Positions 45,474 to 57,495 of a stretch of 64,000 nt of DNA are shown here, in pieces. Both the position numbers and the translations under genes were made by a program. The notes below the pieces were generated by a model that had not been told where the DNA came from, searched no databases, and saw nothing but the letters and a program-made list of their open reading frames with translations. Source of the stretch: Hyperoodon ampullatus (Eukaryota > Chordata > Mammalia > Artiodactyla > Ziphiidae); contig OX457056.1 of NCBI GenBank assembly GCA_949752795.1, positions 90,666,942 through 90,730,941 of the forward strand, written 5' to 3'. How positions within the stretch are numbered: position 1 is the stretch's first letter; every line of letters starts with the position of its first letter.

Positions 45474-46117
45474 TATTAAGTGGAAGGGTAAGAAGTCTAA
45501 TGTTTAAGATGAGAAAATACTTTTCACTTACAATGCTGACATGAGTTTGCTTTTGAACAGAGGTGTATATTAACTACCTACAGAAAGCATGACACATTTT
45601 TCAATTCCTGATTGTACATATTCCTTGACTTAAAAAAATATATTGTTTGTATCTTTATAACATCAATTGGTTTCTGTTATGAAAAATTATTTTAGGAAAG
45701 TAGAGAAACAGTAAATTATAAAGAAGAAAAAGCACTAATTCCATAGGTAATCACCCACTTAAATTTAAGGATATTGTCTTTTTTCCCACTAATGAAATTG
45801 GGATTATATTCATGATTGACATTTTAACTTTTTCTTAACTCTGAGGTCACTATAAGGACTGCCATCATTTAGCTTGGTTCTGCCCGGGGAGAAATAAGTT
45901 CCAGAAAGAGTCTACATATATTCCAAAACTTTACCAAATTTATATTCTCATGTTCTTTATATAGTATCTTTTATTGACACTTGAGCTTCCCCCCCACCCC
46001 CACCCCAGTCTACCAAGCCATGAATTGACAGTATTGGTTGAGTACAACTCCAGTTTCAAAATAAAATACCTCTGAAGAAATAGGCACAACCAAATAAAGA
46101 ATCAAGATAGTCTAGAT
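45474..46117. other. Intergenic, no clear feature
   Basis: A C-rich tract lies at 45990-46007. Nothing else was recognised. Confidence 0.45.
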
Positions 46118-46232
46118 TAGAGTTCTCAGACTTTAGAATCACCTGACAGACTACTAAAATGCAGATTTCTGCACCCTACCCCAAGCATTCCTGTTTAAAA
46201 ATAGAACCCTGGTCCCAAGAACAAAACTTCTA
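46118..46232 (+). repeat. MER5A-like fragment
   Basis: AGTTCTCAGACTTTAGAATC, then ACCTGACAGACTAC and CAGATTTCTGCACCCTACCC, match the left two thirds of MER5A-type elements. Confidence 0.6.
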
Positions 46233-46699
46233 GGAATAGGATTCCCCAGCACAGGTCAGGTGCCCATTACTGGGCTAATTGACTATGGCAGGTGATTGGG
46301 GTTAAGTAAAAACCACGTAGCAAAAACCACGTAGCTCTTGTGAAAACCATATGGAGAGAATGAGGGAAGACCGTTTTCCCTGAAAGTGGTGCTATCCCCA
46401 GTAAGTAGGCCTAGTCTTGAGCAAACAAAACAGTAGGTACTTACACAAATGTCTCAGTGTATATCGTATAGAATGGTTATTTCATGTCAATGGTCATGTT
46501 TTCCTGGAGGAAACATTTGTAATGAGAGGGAAGGTTCCGATAGTATTTTTGAGCCCTTGGCTCAAATTGTTCATGCAGCCTAGTATCATTCCTGCCTTGA
46601 ATTCCACAAAGTACCTCAGTATCCTTATTATAAGTTCCCATTAATACAAAGGTTGATTTAAGCTAAGATTCTGGCATCTGCCACCAGAAGGAAGTTAAC

Positions 46700-47225
46700 T
46701 TTTTTAATTTTTTAAGTGTTTTTTAAATTGATACATAAAATATGTACAGAAAAGTGTACAAAACAAATGTTCAGCTGAATGAATTACTGAGTAACTATAA
46801 TACATGTGTAACCACCATGTAGGCAAGAATTATTAGACTATTCAGAGCACCCCAAAAAAACTCCCCTAATGCCATCTGCCAATCACTCCTTCCTTCCTCC
46901 CCTTCAAAGATAACAGGTATCCTGACTTCCAACATTATAATTTAGTTTTGCCTATTTTTGAACTTTCTCTAATGTAACCAGACACTTTGTAATTTTTTTT
47001 CTGCCTATCATTTTGATTAAAGGCTAAAAGTGGCGTTTCTGTCAGACTTGGCAGTAAACAACAAAGATAATGTGAGATTCACCTATGTTGCTGATGTCAC
47101 TGTAGTGTGTTCATTCTCCTTGCCATATTATATGCCATTTTATAAATATATTACAATTTATCCATTCTAATGTTGAAGGACAATTGGGTTGTTTCCAGTT
47201 TAGGTCTCTTGAAAATAATGCAGAT
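46700..47225 (-). repeat. Old L1 3' end, antisense (left arm)
   Basis: Reversed L1M 3' text (GATACATAAAATATGTACAG; TTTATCCATTCTAATGTTGA; GGACAATTGGGTTGTTTCCA) stops abruptly at about 47225. The matching continuation appears at 52405. Confidence 0.75.
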
Positions 47226-48532
47226 TTGGACTTCAGGGATAACCAAGATGGAGTAAGCCCTCAAAAGCCCTTCTCTCCCACTTACAACTAAAAATTTTGG
47301 ACAAAATGCAAAAGACACCTACCTGTGGAGACTGAAAAGTAAACAAAAGCAGGTGGATTGAGAGGGGAGTCAAACCTGGAGAAGAGATCCATAGAGGGAT
47401 GAGTTTTCCATTTTTTCCCTCTTTTATCTTAGCCCTGAGCTCAGAGAGGGCACCCAGCAGAGCTGTCATAAGGACTCCTCTGATAGTTTGAACCAGAGGA
47501 AATTCTGAGGGAAAACCTATGAAAGGAAAACCCCCAAAAATGAGAAAAAAAATAGCCCTTGTAAGCTAGGGCATGTTGGGGGCTTTTATTTTTGCTTTTC
47601 TTTCATGATTTGTCACTGGTGAGCACTCCAGTTAAGCCCTGGTAGCAAACAGTGCCAACAGTTAAAATTGATGGGAAGCCTGTTTTTCTGACAGAAGAAA
47701 TGGGAAAAGAACCTCTGCAGTTTGAAGAATGTGAAGATAATCCCTATTCTTCTCTGTTCTCTTTGTCCTGAAGGTAAACTGAGTTGTGGCAACTGCACAG
47801 TAATAGTGATGGAGCTAAAATTCTGAGAGAACCCTTATATCTGGTCAGAGGACAGGGCAGCGGTGCCCTTTGGGACAAGGGGGGAACTGATGAGAGAGCT
47901 GGAGAAAGCAGTTCTTTATGTTTTGATTAGTGCAAGCGCCAGGCTTACCCCTGCGCTACACATACTCAGACCCAAAGCAGCACAGCAAAGCCTTTGAGAA
48001 CTGAACTAATTTAAACCACTGAACATGACACAACCTAACTGTGTCTGTCATGCACTGAGCAGTGCATGTGTGAGGTAGATCCAACATAGCATAACAAAGC
48101 CTTTGTAAACTAAACTGACATTGGAACCACAGCCCGCAGAAGATGGAACAGAAGTTGCATTCTGAACCTATCTGGGTTGACTGTTTAAACAAACAAAAAT
48201 CAACATTGTCCAGAACATTTTAATGGGACCTAGAGTCTAAAGTATAATATTCAAAATGTCTAGCATATAATCTAAAATTACTCAGCCTGTAAAGAACCAG
48301 GGAAATGAGATCATTTCTCAAGAAGTAAGACAACAAATATCAACACCAATATGGTCCAGATGTTAGAATTATCAAACTTTAAGGTAGCCATTATAACTAT
48401 AACACGAGACAAAGGAAAACACTCTAGAGATGAGTGGAACTATAGAAGTTCTCAACAAAATAGAAAATTTTTTTCAAAAATAAAAGACATTTTAGAACTG
48501 AAAAGGTATCTGAAATTTAAAAAATTTTCTAG

Positions 48533-48738
48533 GGGCCTCCCTGGTGGCGCAGTGGTTTAGAGTCCGCCTGCCGATGCAGGGGACACGAGTTCGTGCCCCG
48601 GTCTGGGAGGATCCCACATGCCGCGGAGCGGCTGGGCCCGTGAGCCATGGCCGCTGAGCGGGCGCGTCCAGAGCCTGTGCTGCGCAGCGGGAGAGGCCAC
48701 AACAGTGAGAGGCCCGCATACCACCAAAAAAAAAAAAA
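48533..48738 (+). repeat. CHR-type SINE, short GC-rich form
   Basis: GGGCCTCCCTGGTGGCGCAG to GTACC...A run. The duplication AAAAAATTTTCTAG flanks it at 48519-48532 and 48736-48749, overlapping the A tail. Confidence 0.93.
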
Positions 48739-49394
48739 AAATTTTCTAGATGGATCCAATAGCTAACTGAAGATGACAGAAGAGTCAGTGATATTGGGAG
48801 ATCAATAGAATTTATTAAACATAGAGAACAGAGTGACAAAAGATTGAAAAAATGAGCAGAGCCTCAGGAACCAGAGGACCAATATCAAAAGGCCTAACAT
48901 TTGTTTCACTGGAGTCTAGTAGTAAACTCTCAAAAAAAGTCATTTGTAATGTTTTCCAATGTCCAGGTAAATATTCCCACCATGGCCATTTTCAAGCTAT
49001 CAACATGATGTCATTGAACATAGTATTGGGAAGAGTTGTGCAAAATCAGCTTGTGAGTTGGTACAAGCTGGCTCTAGCACAGCAGTGTTGGGATCCCAGA
49101 AAAGGAGGAGAAAGAGCTGGGTATGGGGCAATTATTTGAAGAAGTAATGGATAAAACTTGCCAAATTTGATGAAAGACAAATTTACAGATTCAGGAATCT
49201 CAGTGAACTGAACCTACCTGGCTTGATAACAGGATAAACTGAAAGAAAGCCACACCAAGACACATCATAATTAAACTGCTTAGCTCAAAAAGGAAAAACT
49301 CAAAAGAAATACAGAGACACATCATAATTAAAGTGCTGACAACCAGAGATAAAGAAAAAAAATCTTGAAAGCAGCTAGATTAAAACACTTTATG

Positions 49395-49788
49395 GGGACT
49401 TCCCTGGTGGAGCAGTGGTTAAGAATCTGCCTGCCAATACAAGGGACACGGGTTCGATCCCTGGTCTGGGAAGATCCCACATGCCGCAGAGCAACTAAGC
49501 CCGTGCACCACAACTACTGAGCCTGTGCTCTAGAGCCCGTGTGCCACAACTGCTGAGCCCATGCACCACAACTACCGAAGCCTGTGTGCTCTAGGGCCTG
49601 CATGCCACAACTAGTGAGCCTACATGCTGCAACTACTGAAGCCCCTGTGTGCCTAGAGCCCGTGCTCTGCAACAAGAGAAGCCACCACAATGAGAAACCC
49701 GCACACCGCAATGAAGAGTAGCCCCCGCTCGCCTCAACTAGAGAAAGCCCACATACAACAACAGAGACCCAACACAGCGCAAAAAAAA
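49395..49788 (+). repeat. CHR-type SINE, long form
   Basis: GGACTTCCCTGGTGGAGCAG, then B-box GGTTCGATCCCTGG, to CAGCGC plus A run. (A/C)CACTTTATG is on both sides. At about 390 bp it is slightly longer than its neighbours, with extra CAACTACTGAAGCC-like units. Confidence 0.92.
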
Positions 49789-50348
49789 ACCACTTTATGT
49801 ATCGTGGAACAACAATTTAAATGATCACAGATTTCTCATCAGAAACTCTGGAGGCCAGAAAATACTGAAAAAGATGTTTAAAGTGCTGAAAAAAAGAATA
49901 ATCAACTCAATTTTCTATCCATTGAAAATTTTCTTCAGTAATCAAAGCAAAATAAAGACATTTTCAGGTGAGGGAAAACTAAGAATTTATTGTCTGCAGA
50001 CTTAAAGAAAATGATGCCAGAGGGAAACTTAGAACTGCAAGAATGAAGGAAAAGCAGCATAAATGTTAATTATGTGGTTAAAAATAAAAAAAATTTTCTG
50101 AGTTCTTTAAAATATGTATGACTGTTGAAAGAAAAAACTATAGCTTGGTCAAAAGAAGTTTTCAGTGCATTTAGCAATAATGCATATGACAACTATAAGA
50201 ATAATAAAGAGACCTGTATAGTTGTAAGGCTTCTATATTTTACTTGAAGTGACAAAATACTAACTCTAAATAGACTGTGAAAGGTCAGGTGTATATATCG
50301 TAATCTCTAGAATATGTATATTGCAATGCAATTAAGAGAGAGAGAGAG

Positions 50349-50550
50349 GGCTTCCCTGGTGGCGCAGTAGTTGAGAGTCCGCCTGCCAATGCAGAGGACG
50401 CGGGTTCGTGCCCCTGTCCGGGAAGATCCCACATGCCGCAGAGCGGCTGGGCCCGTGAGCCATGGCCGCTGAGCCTGCGCGTCTGGAGCCTGTGCTCCGC
50501 CACGGGAGAGGCCACAACAGTGAGAGGCCCGCGTACCACAAAAAAAAAAA
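50349..50550 (+). repeat. CHR-type SINE, short GC-rich form
   Basis: Starts GGCTTCCCTGGTGGCGCAGT after a (GA)n run and ends GCGTACCAC plus A run. Confidence 0.9.
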
Positions 50551-51236
50551 GAGAAAATAGATGTTATAATTTAAGTTCAAATAATCTAAAAGAAGGCAGG
50601 AAAGGTGGAATAGAAGAACAAAAACAGGACAAACAGAAAACACATATTAAAATGGAAGACCTAAATCCATCCATACCAATAATTATGTTAACTATAAATG
50701 ATTTAAGCACACCAAATTAGATTGTCAGATTGCACAAAAAGACTCAGCTATATGCTTTATAACTATATGTTTTATATAAATATGAACATGTAGGTTAAAA
50801 ATACAAAGATGAAGAATGACGTACAATGCAAACATCAATCAAAAGAAAGCTAGAGTGATCGCATTTATCAAAGTAGACTTCTGAACAGGAAAGATTAGCC
50901 AGGAATAATAAAGGGAAATTACATAATGATAAAAGGTCAATTCACCAAGAAGCTGTAACAGTCCTTAAAATGTACACACCTAACAATCTTCAAATTCATG
51001 AGACAAAAACTGATGGAGCTGAAAGAGGAAATAGACAATATTAAGATTTGGAAGACTTGAACAACACTATCAAGCAACTTGATTGAACTGACATTTAAAG
51101 AATACTCAATCCAATAACAGCATAATACATATTTTTTAAGTACAAATGGAATAGTAACCAAAACATATGCTGGATTATAGAAAACAAAAAGAACAACTTT
51201 TTAACACATTTTATTCTCTGAATAAAACAGAAATAG

Positions 51237-51586
51237 GGGCTTCCCTGGTGGCGCAGTGGTTAAGAATCCGCCTGCCAGTGCAGGGGAAATGGGTTCAAGC
51301 CCTGGTCTGGGAAGATCCCACATGCCACGGAGCAACTAAGCCCGTGCGCCACAACTACTGAGCCTGCGTGCCAGAGCCTGCGAGCCACAACTCCTGAAGC
51401 CCGGCACCTAGAGCCTGTGCTCTGCAACAAGAGAAGCCACTGCAATGAGAAGCCCACACACACCAACGAAAAGTAGCCACCCGCTCACCGCAACTAGAGA
51501 AAGCCCATGCACAGAAACAAAGACCCAACGCAGCCAATAAAATAAGTTATAATAAAATTAAATTTAAAAATAAAAAAACAAATAAA
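51237..51586 (+). repeat. CHR-type SINE, long form
   Basis: GGGCTTCCCTGGTGGCGCAG to CGCAGCCAATAAAATAAG with an A/T-rich tail. Confidence 0.9.
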
Positions 51587-51802
51587 TTACAGTAAGATTG
51601 ATAACTGGAAAATACAACTATCTGGAAATTTTATATAAAACATACATTTAAATAACCACACATCAAAGACAAAGTCACAAGAGAAATTCGGAAATATTTT
51701 GAGTTGAATGAAAATGAAGGTACAAAACATTGATATTTGGGGAAAGCGGCTAAAATAACTTGAAGGAAATTTACAGTATTAAATGCTTATATTAAGTAAA
51801 AA

Positions 51803-52276
51803 TGTGGTTGGCAGAATAATAGCTCGCCAATGATATTCACATCCTAATCCCTAGAACCTGTGAATGTGTTAGATTTCATGACAAAGGAGCATTAAGTTGT
51901 AGATGGAATTCAGGTTAATCGGCTGACTTTGAGATGGGGAGACTGTCCAGGCGTGTTCAGTGCAAGCACAGGGGTCTTTACATATGGAGGAAGGAGACAA
52001 AAGAGGGAGAGATGGCAGCATGAGGACTCAGCACAACACTGCTAGAGGAATGGAGCCATGAGCCAAGGAATGCAGGCCATCTCTAGAAGCTAGAAAATCA
52101 GGGTAACAGATTCTCCCCAGAGCCTGCAGAAAGGTAAGAACCTGCCGAGGCCTTGATGTTAGCCCAGTGAGAGTTGTTTCCGACTTCTGGACTTCAGAAC
52201 TGAGATGATAAATTTGTGTTGTCTTAAGCCACTAAGTTTGTGGTAATTTGTTACAGCAGCAACAGGAAACTAATAA
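51803..52276 (+). repeat. Old solo LTR (ERVL-MaLR type, probable)
   Basis: Begins TGTGGTTGGCAGAATAATAG and ends GTTACAGCAGCAACAGGAAA CTAATA. It contains CCTAATCCCTAGAACCTGTG, GAGCCAAGGAATGCAGGCCA and AAGCCACTAAGTTTGTGGTA, a pattern I associate with MaLR-type LTRs. L1 text resumes directly after it (GGTCTCAAATCAATGATC). No internal retroviral coding sequence is present. Confidence 0.65.
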
Positions 52277-52404
52277 GAGGTCTCAAATCAATGATCGAAG
52301 CATTTACCTTAAGAAACTACGAAAAGAAGCCAAAGGAAAGAAATAATAAAGAGCAGAAGTCAGTGAAATTGAACACTAAAACAATTGAGGAAATCAGTGG
52401 AGTC

Positions 52405-52835
52405 AAAGTACTGCTGCTATGAACTTTCTTGTGCATGCATTTCTGCTAGATACATGTATAGAAGTGGAATTTCTGGATAAAGTGATGTGCAGCTGTTTTC
52501 CACAGTGGTGTGCCAGCTCCCATTCCTACCTGCAGTGCTCCACATCTTTGCCAATGTTTGGTATTGATAGTCTGTTTTACTTTAGTCATTCAGAGTGTGT
52601 TGTGATACCTTTGTGGGTTAAATTTTCATTTCTTTGATAATTTATGTGGTTGAGTACTTTTTCATATACTCATTGATCATTTAGATATCCTCTTGTGAAG
52701 TTGGTTCAAATTGCTTGCCTGATTTTCTATTGAGTTTTCTTTCTCTTACTGATTAGTAGGAGTTCTATATGTATCCTGGATAAGTACATTTAGATAGTTT
52801 TTAGTAAAGTTTTTCATGATTCTTTTTAGTGAATA
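52405..52835 (-). repeat. Old L1, antisense (right arm)
   Basis: Continues the reversed L1 broken at 47225: CTGCTATGAACTTTCTTGTG, then TAGAAGTGGAATTTCTGGAT and GAGTACTTTTTCATATACTC. Confidence 0.75.
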
Positions 52836-52969
52836 TGTAATCTGAAGTGATGTCCCTTTCATTTCATGTATTGATATTTGGGGATTCTTGCATTCTCCCT
52901 CTCCTCCCACCTCTCCTCCCTTATAAGTTTCACCAAGAGTTTCTCAATTTTTTAATTGCAGCTATTAAT

Positions 52970-53240
52970 TTGATGTATCCCAGGACCCAGTCCTTGGTCC
53001 ACTTCTCTCTCTGTACTCACTCAATGGTTCATAGCTTAGAAATCATCTATTATATGTCTGGAATTCAGACCCATCTCCTGCACTCCAGATTTACACACCC
53101 ATCTGCTGATTCAGTATCTTCACTTGGATATCCAACAGAAATCTCAAGGTGTACATATGCAAAACAAACTTCTGATCTTGCAAACCTTCTGCATCCATCT
53201 TGGCTGATGGCAACAGGCTGAAAACTTCGGAGTCATTCTT
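52970..53240. repeat. Old interspersed repeat, family not assigned
   Basis: Text such as TCCACTTCTCTCTCTGTACT, ACTTGGATATCCAACAGAAA and TCGGAGTCATTCTTGATAAC recurs in mammalian genomes as I remember it. I cannot name the family with confidence. The short open frames here are not genes. Confidence 0.4.
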
Positions 53241-53249
53241 GATAACTCC

Positions 53250-53261
53250 TCTGTCTCTCTG

Positions 53262-53332
<71 letters not shown>
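53250..53332. repeat. Compound microsatellite (CTGT)n(CT)n(CA)n
   Basis: CTGT units, then about 16 CT, then about 10 CA, in an 83-bp uninterrupted tract. Confidence 0.97.
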
Positions 53333-53344
53333 GGATATAAGTTT

Positions 53345-53432
53345 CACAGGAGCAGAGATCGTTGATTATCATTGTACCTCAAGCGCCTAGAACAGTGCCT
53401 AGCACATTGTAGGCACTTAAATATTGAATGAA
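53345..53432 (+). repeat. LINE2 3' terminus
   Basis: CCTAGAACAGTGCCTAGCAC, then TTGTAGGCACTTAAATATTG and AATGAAATC, the L2 3' signature. Confidence 0.8.
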
Positions 53433-55214
53433 ATCATTGTTGGTGAGAATCTCTTGAGAGAGCAGTTTGTAACACTTAACAAAATTTACAATGTAGATTA
53501 AAATGTAGATACAGTGATTTCCAAGAATTTATATTACACCTGTATGTGTGCTTGTGTAGATGTGAATATAGAACATTTATTATAGTGTATTTGTGGCAAA
53601 GGCTGAACTTAAATGACAATCAGTAGGACACTGGATAAATTATGATACATTATTCACTGAAGTATCATGTAGCCGTAAGGAAGACCGAGATACAATAATT
53701 CTATATAATGGTGTGGAATGATACCAAAGATAGTGTTAAAAGTGAAAACAAAGTGCCAAACAGTGCCATTTGTGGAGTAAAAAGATTTGTGTGTGATATT
53801 TGCTTGATTAACAATGACTGTCTCTAGAGGAAAGCAAAAGAAACTGGTGACTGACCTGTGGAGAGGGGAACTGGGGACTAGGTTAATAGTAGTAAAAAGA
53901 CTTATTTTACCAGCATACTTTTTTGTACTTTTGAATTCTTTACCATGTGCATATGTACACCTACTGGTTTTTCAAAAAGTAAGAGAAATGTAGCTCTCCT
54001 TCTAACTTCCCACCCCTCCTAAAAAAACTAAAATTTTGACTTTAGTTTAACGAGTAGAATCTGGTTTGTGGGACATGCTCTTCTTTGTCTTAGCCTTCTC
54101 ATTTATGTCATCTTAAGTTTATATATTTGGGCCACAAAAGGCATTTTCATAAATTTTACTTTAATGTTATGCTTTGGGCTTTATCCAGAATTTTATGAAG
54201 AACAGCCACAAAAGCTGCTTCTCTCTGGCATAAAATTATCAGGAGCATTGCCCATTATATGGCTCAACATCCCCTATATGAGGGCCCATGTGAGAACATT
54301 AGTCTAGAAGGCAGTACCTGCAAAATCATAGTCTCTCTTGAGGAACTGAGGGTGCCCCCGCCTTGATTACAAGACCTTTGTGCTTTGTCATGTTTGCAGT
54401 TTTCTCCCTGTTGCCAGAAAGAGTAGATCTATAAATGATGCTTAATTGTAGTAACTGAATTTATTTCTTTATAGCCTACCTTGGTCCAAAAAAATATAAG
54501 GTGGTTTACATAAATACAAGAAGAAGTTTTTATTAGACAGGAAAATATCATGAAGCTGAAGAAAATAGGAGAAACCTCATGTGGCATATTTGCTTCCTTT
54601 TCCTTTTCAGAGCACTGATTGTATTTTTATTTTATAAAACTTCTCTTAGAAGTAAGGTGAACATAAGTGAAGAATCCATATTTATATTTTTAACCTAAAT
54701 GTTAAAATTTTCCACCTATTTTCATTCCTCAGCAAGCCAGAAAGTCTTCTGTAGGTTTAACTTATTCTGCACAGCCCTAAGCTGTGGACTGAGAAATTAT
54801 GAAATTATATTCATATAATTATATAATATAATTATATGAAGTTATACTATTGGTTTATAGTAAATAAAGGAGACTGACTACTAAATAAGTGTAAGCAAAA
54901 TCTGTTAAAGTCCCTTACAAAAAGTTTTGCTATAGGAGTTTCTTTGTCTTGATTCCTTTAAAATAACATGAAAAAGTTTTAGTTAGAAAACTTGATTTTC
55001 TATGGTAGACATCCTTCTTTTAATATACACTTTTAGGAAGTTGCGGGGGAGAGGGAAAGTTATATTTGAGAATTGGTAACTTGGCCAGCAGCTACTTAGA
55101 GTGTTTACACTTCATCTTTTAGATAAAAGGAGGTACCTATAGGTTATTCCCATGTAGATGCTTCCAAACCAGGCAGACTTACAAATAACTAGAAAGAGTT
55201 CTTTTTAACACTGT
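53433..55214. other. Intergenic, no clear feature
   Basis: AT-rich. A small ATATAATTATAT palindromic patch lies at 54810-54840. No gene or assignable repeat was seen. Confidence 0.45.
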
Positions 55215-55793
55215 CTCTTTTATTTATCTATTTTTATTTTTATTTAGATATAATTGACATATAGCATTATATTCATTTCAGGTGTACAACATAATGATTT
55301 GGTATTTGTGTATATTGCAAAATGACCACCACAATAACTCTAGTTAACATCCATCACTATACCTAGTTACAAAAATTTTTTTTCTTGTGAAGAAAACTTT
55401 TAAGATCTACTCTCTTAGCAACTTTCAAATAGACAATACAGCATTATTAACTGTAGTCCCCATGTTATACATTATATCCCTATGACTTACTTATTTTATA
55501 GCTGGGAGTTTCCACTTTTTAACCCCCTTCAGCCACTTCACCCACCTCCCACACCCCCTCCCAATTCCCCTCCCCACCTCTGGTAACCAGCAGTCTGTTC
55601 TCTGTATCCATGAACTTGGTTGTTTGTATTTTGGATTTGTTTTGTTTTGTTTTAAATTCTATATATAAGTGAGATCATACAACATTTGTTTTTCTCTGGC
55701 TGACTTATTTCACTTAGCATAATGCCCTCAAGGTCCATCCATGCTATTGCAAATGGCAAGATTGCCTCCCTTTTTTATGGCTGAATAATATTC

Positions 55794-55795
<2 letters not shown>

Positions 55796-55838
<43 letters not shown>
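55796..55838. repeat. (GT)n microsatellite
   Basis: About 21 uninterrupted GT units inside the L1 3' region. Confidence 0.97.
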
Positions 55839-55840
<2 letters not shown>

Positions 55841-56591
55841 CCATATTTTCTTTATCCATTTATCTATTGATGGACACTTAGGTAGCTTTCATAGCTTAGC
55901 TATTGTAAATAATGCTGCAGTGAACATGGGGGTGCATATATCTTTTCAAGTTAGTGTTTTTGTTTCCTTCAGGTAAATACCTAGAAGTGGAATTGCTGGA
56001 TCATATGGTAATTCTATTTTTAATTTTTTGAGGAACCTCCATACTGTTTTCCATAGTGGCTGCACCAATTTATATTCCCATTAACAATGCAAAGTTTCCC
56101 TCCACATCCTTGCCAACGCTTATTATTTCTAGTCTTTTTGATAATAGCCATTCTAACAGGTGGGAAGTGATAGGTCATTGTGGATCTGATTTGCATTTCC
56201 CTATTGATTAGTGATTTTGAGCATCTTTTCATGTGCCTGTTGGCCATTTTTAGGAAAATGTCTATTCAGATCCTCTGTCTTTGGAAAAATGTCTTTCAGA
56301 TCTGCTACCCATTTTTTAATAGAATTGTTTGGGTTTTTTGCTATTGAGTTTTACGAGTTCTTTATATATTTTGAGTATTAACCCATTATCGTATATGGTT
56401 TGCAAATATTTTCTCCCATTTGGTAGGTTAACTTTTCATTTTGTTGATGGTTTCCTTTGCTGTGCAGAAGCTTTTTGGTTTGATGTAGTCTCACTTGTTT
56501 ATTTTTGCTTTTGTTGCCTTTGCTTTTGGTGTCAAATCCAAAAAATTCATCACTAAGACTGATGTCAAGGAGCTTGTGGCCTATTTTTCTT

Positions 56592-56907
56592 TCTTTCTTT
56601 TTAAAAAAATTTTATTTATTTATTTGGCTGCATCGGGTCTTAGTTGTGGCATGTGGGATCTTTTGTTGCAGTGTGCAGGCTTCTCTCTAGTGGTGCACAG
56701 GCTCCAGAGCGTGCGGGCTCAGTAGTTGTGGCACACGGGCTCTCTCGTTGTGGCACACGGGCTCCAGAGTGTGAGGGCTCAGTAGTTGTGATGCATGGAC
56801 TTAGTTGCCCTGTGGCATGTGGGATCTTAGTTCCTCAACCTGGGATTGAACCTGTGTCCCCTGCACTGGAAGGCAAATTCTTAACCACTGGACCACCAGG
56901 GAAGTCC
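56592..56907 (-). repeat. CHR-type SINE, diverged long form
   Basis: Left TTTGGCTGCATCGGGTC, right head CCACCAGGGAAGTCCC. The imperfect duplication CCTATTTTTCTT / CCTACGTTTTCT flanks it. The internal units differ from the other long copies. Confidence 0.88.
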
Positions 56908-57495
56908 CCTACGTTTTCTTATTATAGGAGTGTTAATTGTTTCAGGTCATGTTCAAATCTTTGATCCATTTTGAGTTAATTTTTATGTATGGTGTAAGAT
57001 AGTGGTCCAGTTTCATTCTTTTGCATGTGACTGTCCAGTTTTTCCAATACCATTTATTGAAGAGACTGTCCTTTCCCCATTGTATATTTTTGGCTCCTTT
57101 GTTATAAATTAATTGACCATATATGTGTGGGGGTTTTTTCAGGGCTTTCTATTCTGTTCCATTGATTTATGTGCCTGTTTTTAATGCCCATACTATACTC
57201 TTTTGATTACTATGGTTTTGTAATATAGTTTGAAACCAGGGAGTATGATGCCTCCAGTTTTTTTCTTCTTTCTCAAGATTGCTGTGGCTACTTGGGGTCT
57301 TTTATGGTTCCACACAAATTTTAGGATTGTTCTATTTATGTGAAAAATTCCATTGGAATTTTGATAGGAATTGCATTGAATCTGTAGATTGCTTTTGGTA
57401 GTATGGACATTTTAACAATATTAATTCTTCCAATCCATGAGCATGGAGTATCTTTCCATTTATTTGTGTCTTCTTCAACTTCTTTCATCAATATT

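Larger units (their letters stand above)
47226..52404 (+). repeat. Sense-orientation old L1 with nested SINEs and an LTR
   Basis: Plus-strand L1M text from a 5'/ORF1-type start (GATAACCAAGATGGAGTAAG) through AACAACAATTTAAATGATCA, CTGAAAGAGGAAATAGACAA, to ORF2-type sequence (GGTCTCAAATCAATGATCGA) at the end. No 3' end or poly(A) is present. Four SINEs and one LTR interrupt it. All frames are broken. Confidence 0.7.
55215..57495 (-). repeat. Antisense L1 (3' UTR and ORF2 remnant)
   Basis: Reversed L1: 3' UTR (TTAGATATAATTGACATATA; GGTGTACAACATAATGATTT), then the ORF2 C-terminal region (minus-strand frame 56020-56247 begins [20 protein letters not shown]), then ORF2 to about 57495 (CTTCCAATCCATGAGCATGG). 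It is interrupted by a (GT)n tract and a SINE, and the coding frames are broken. Confidence 0.85.
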
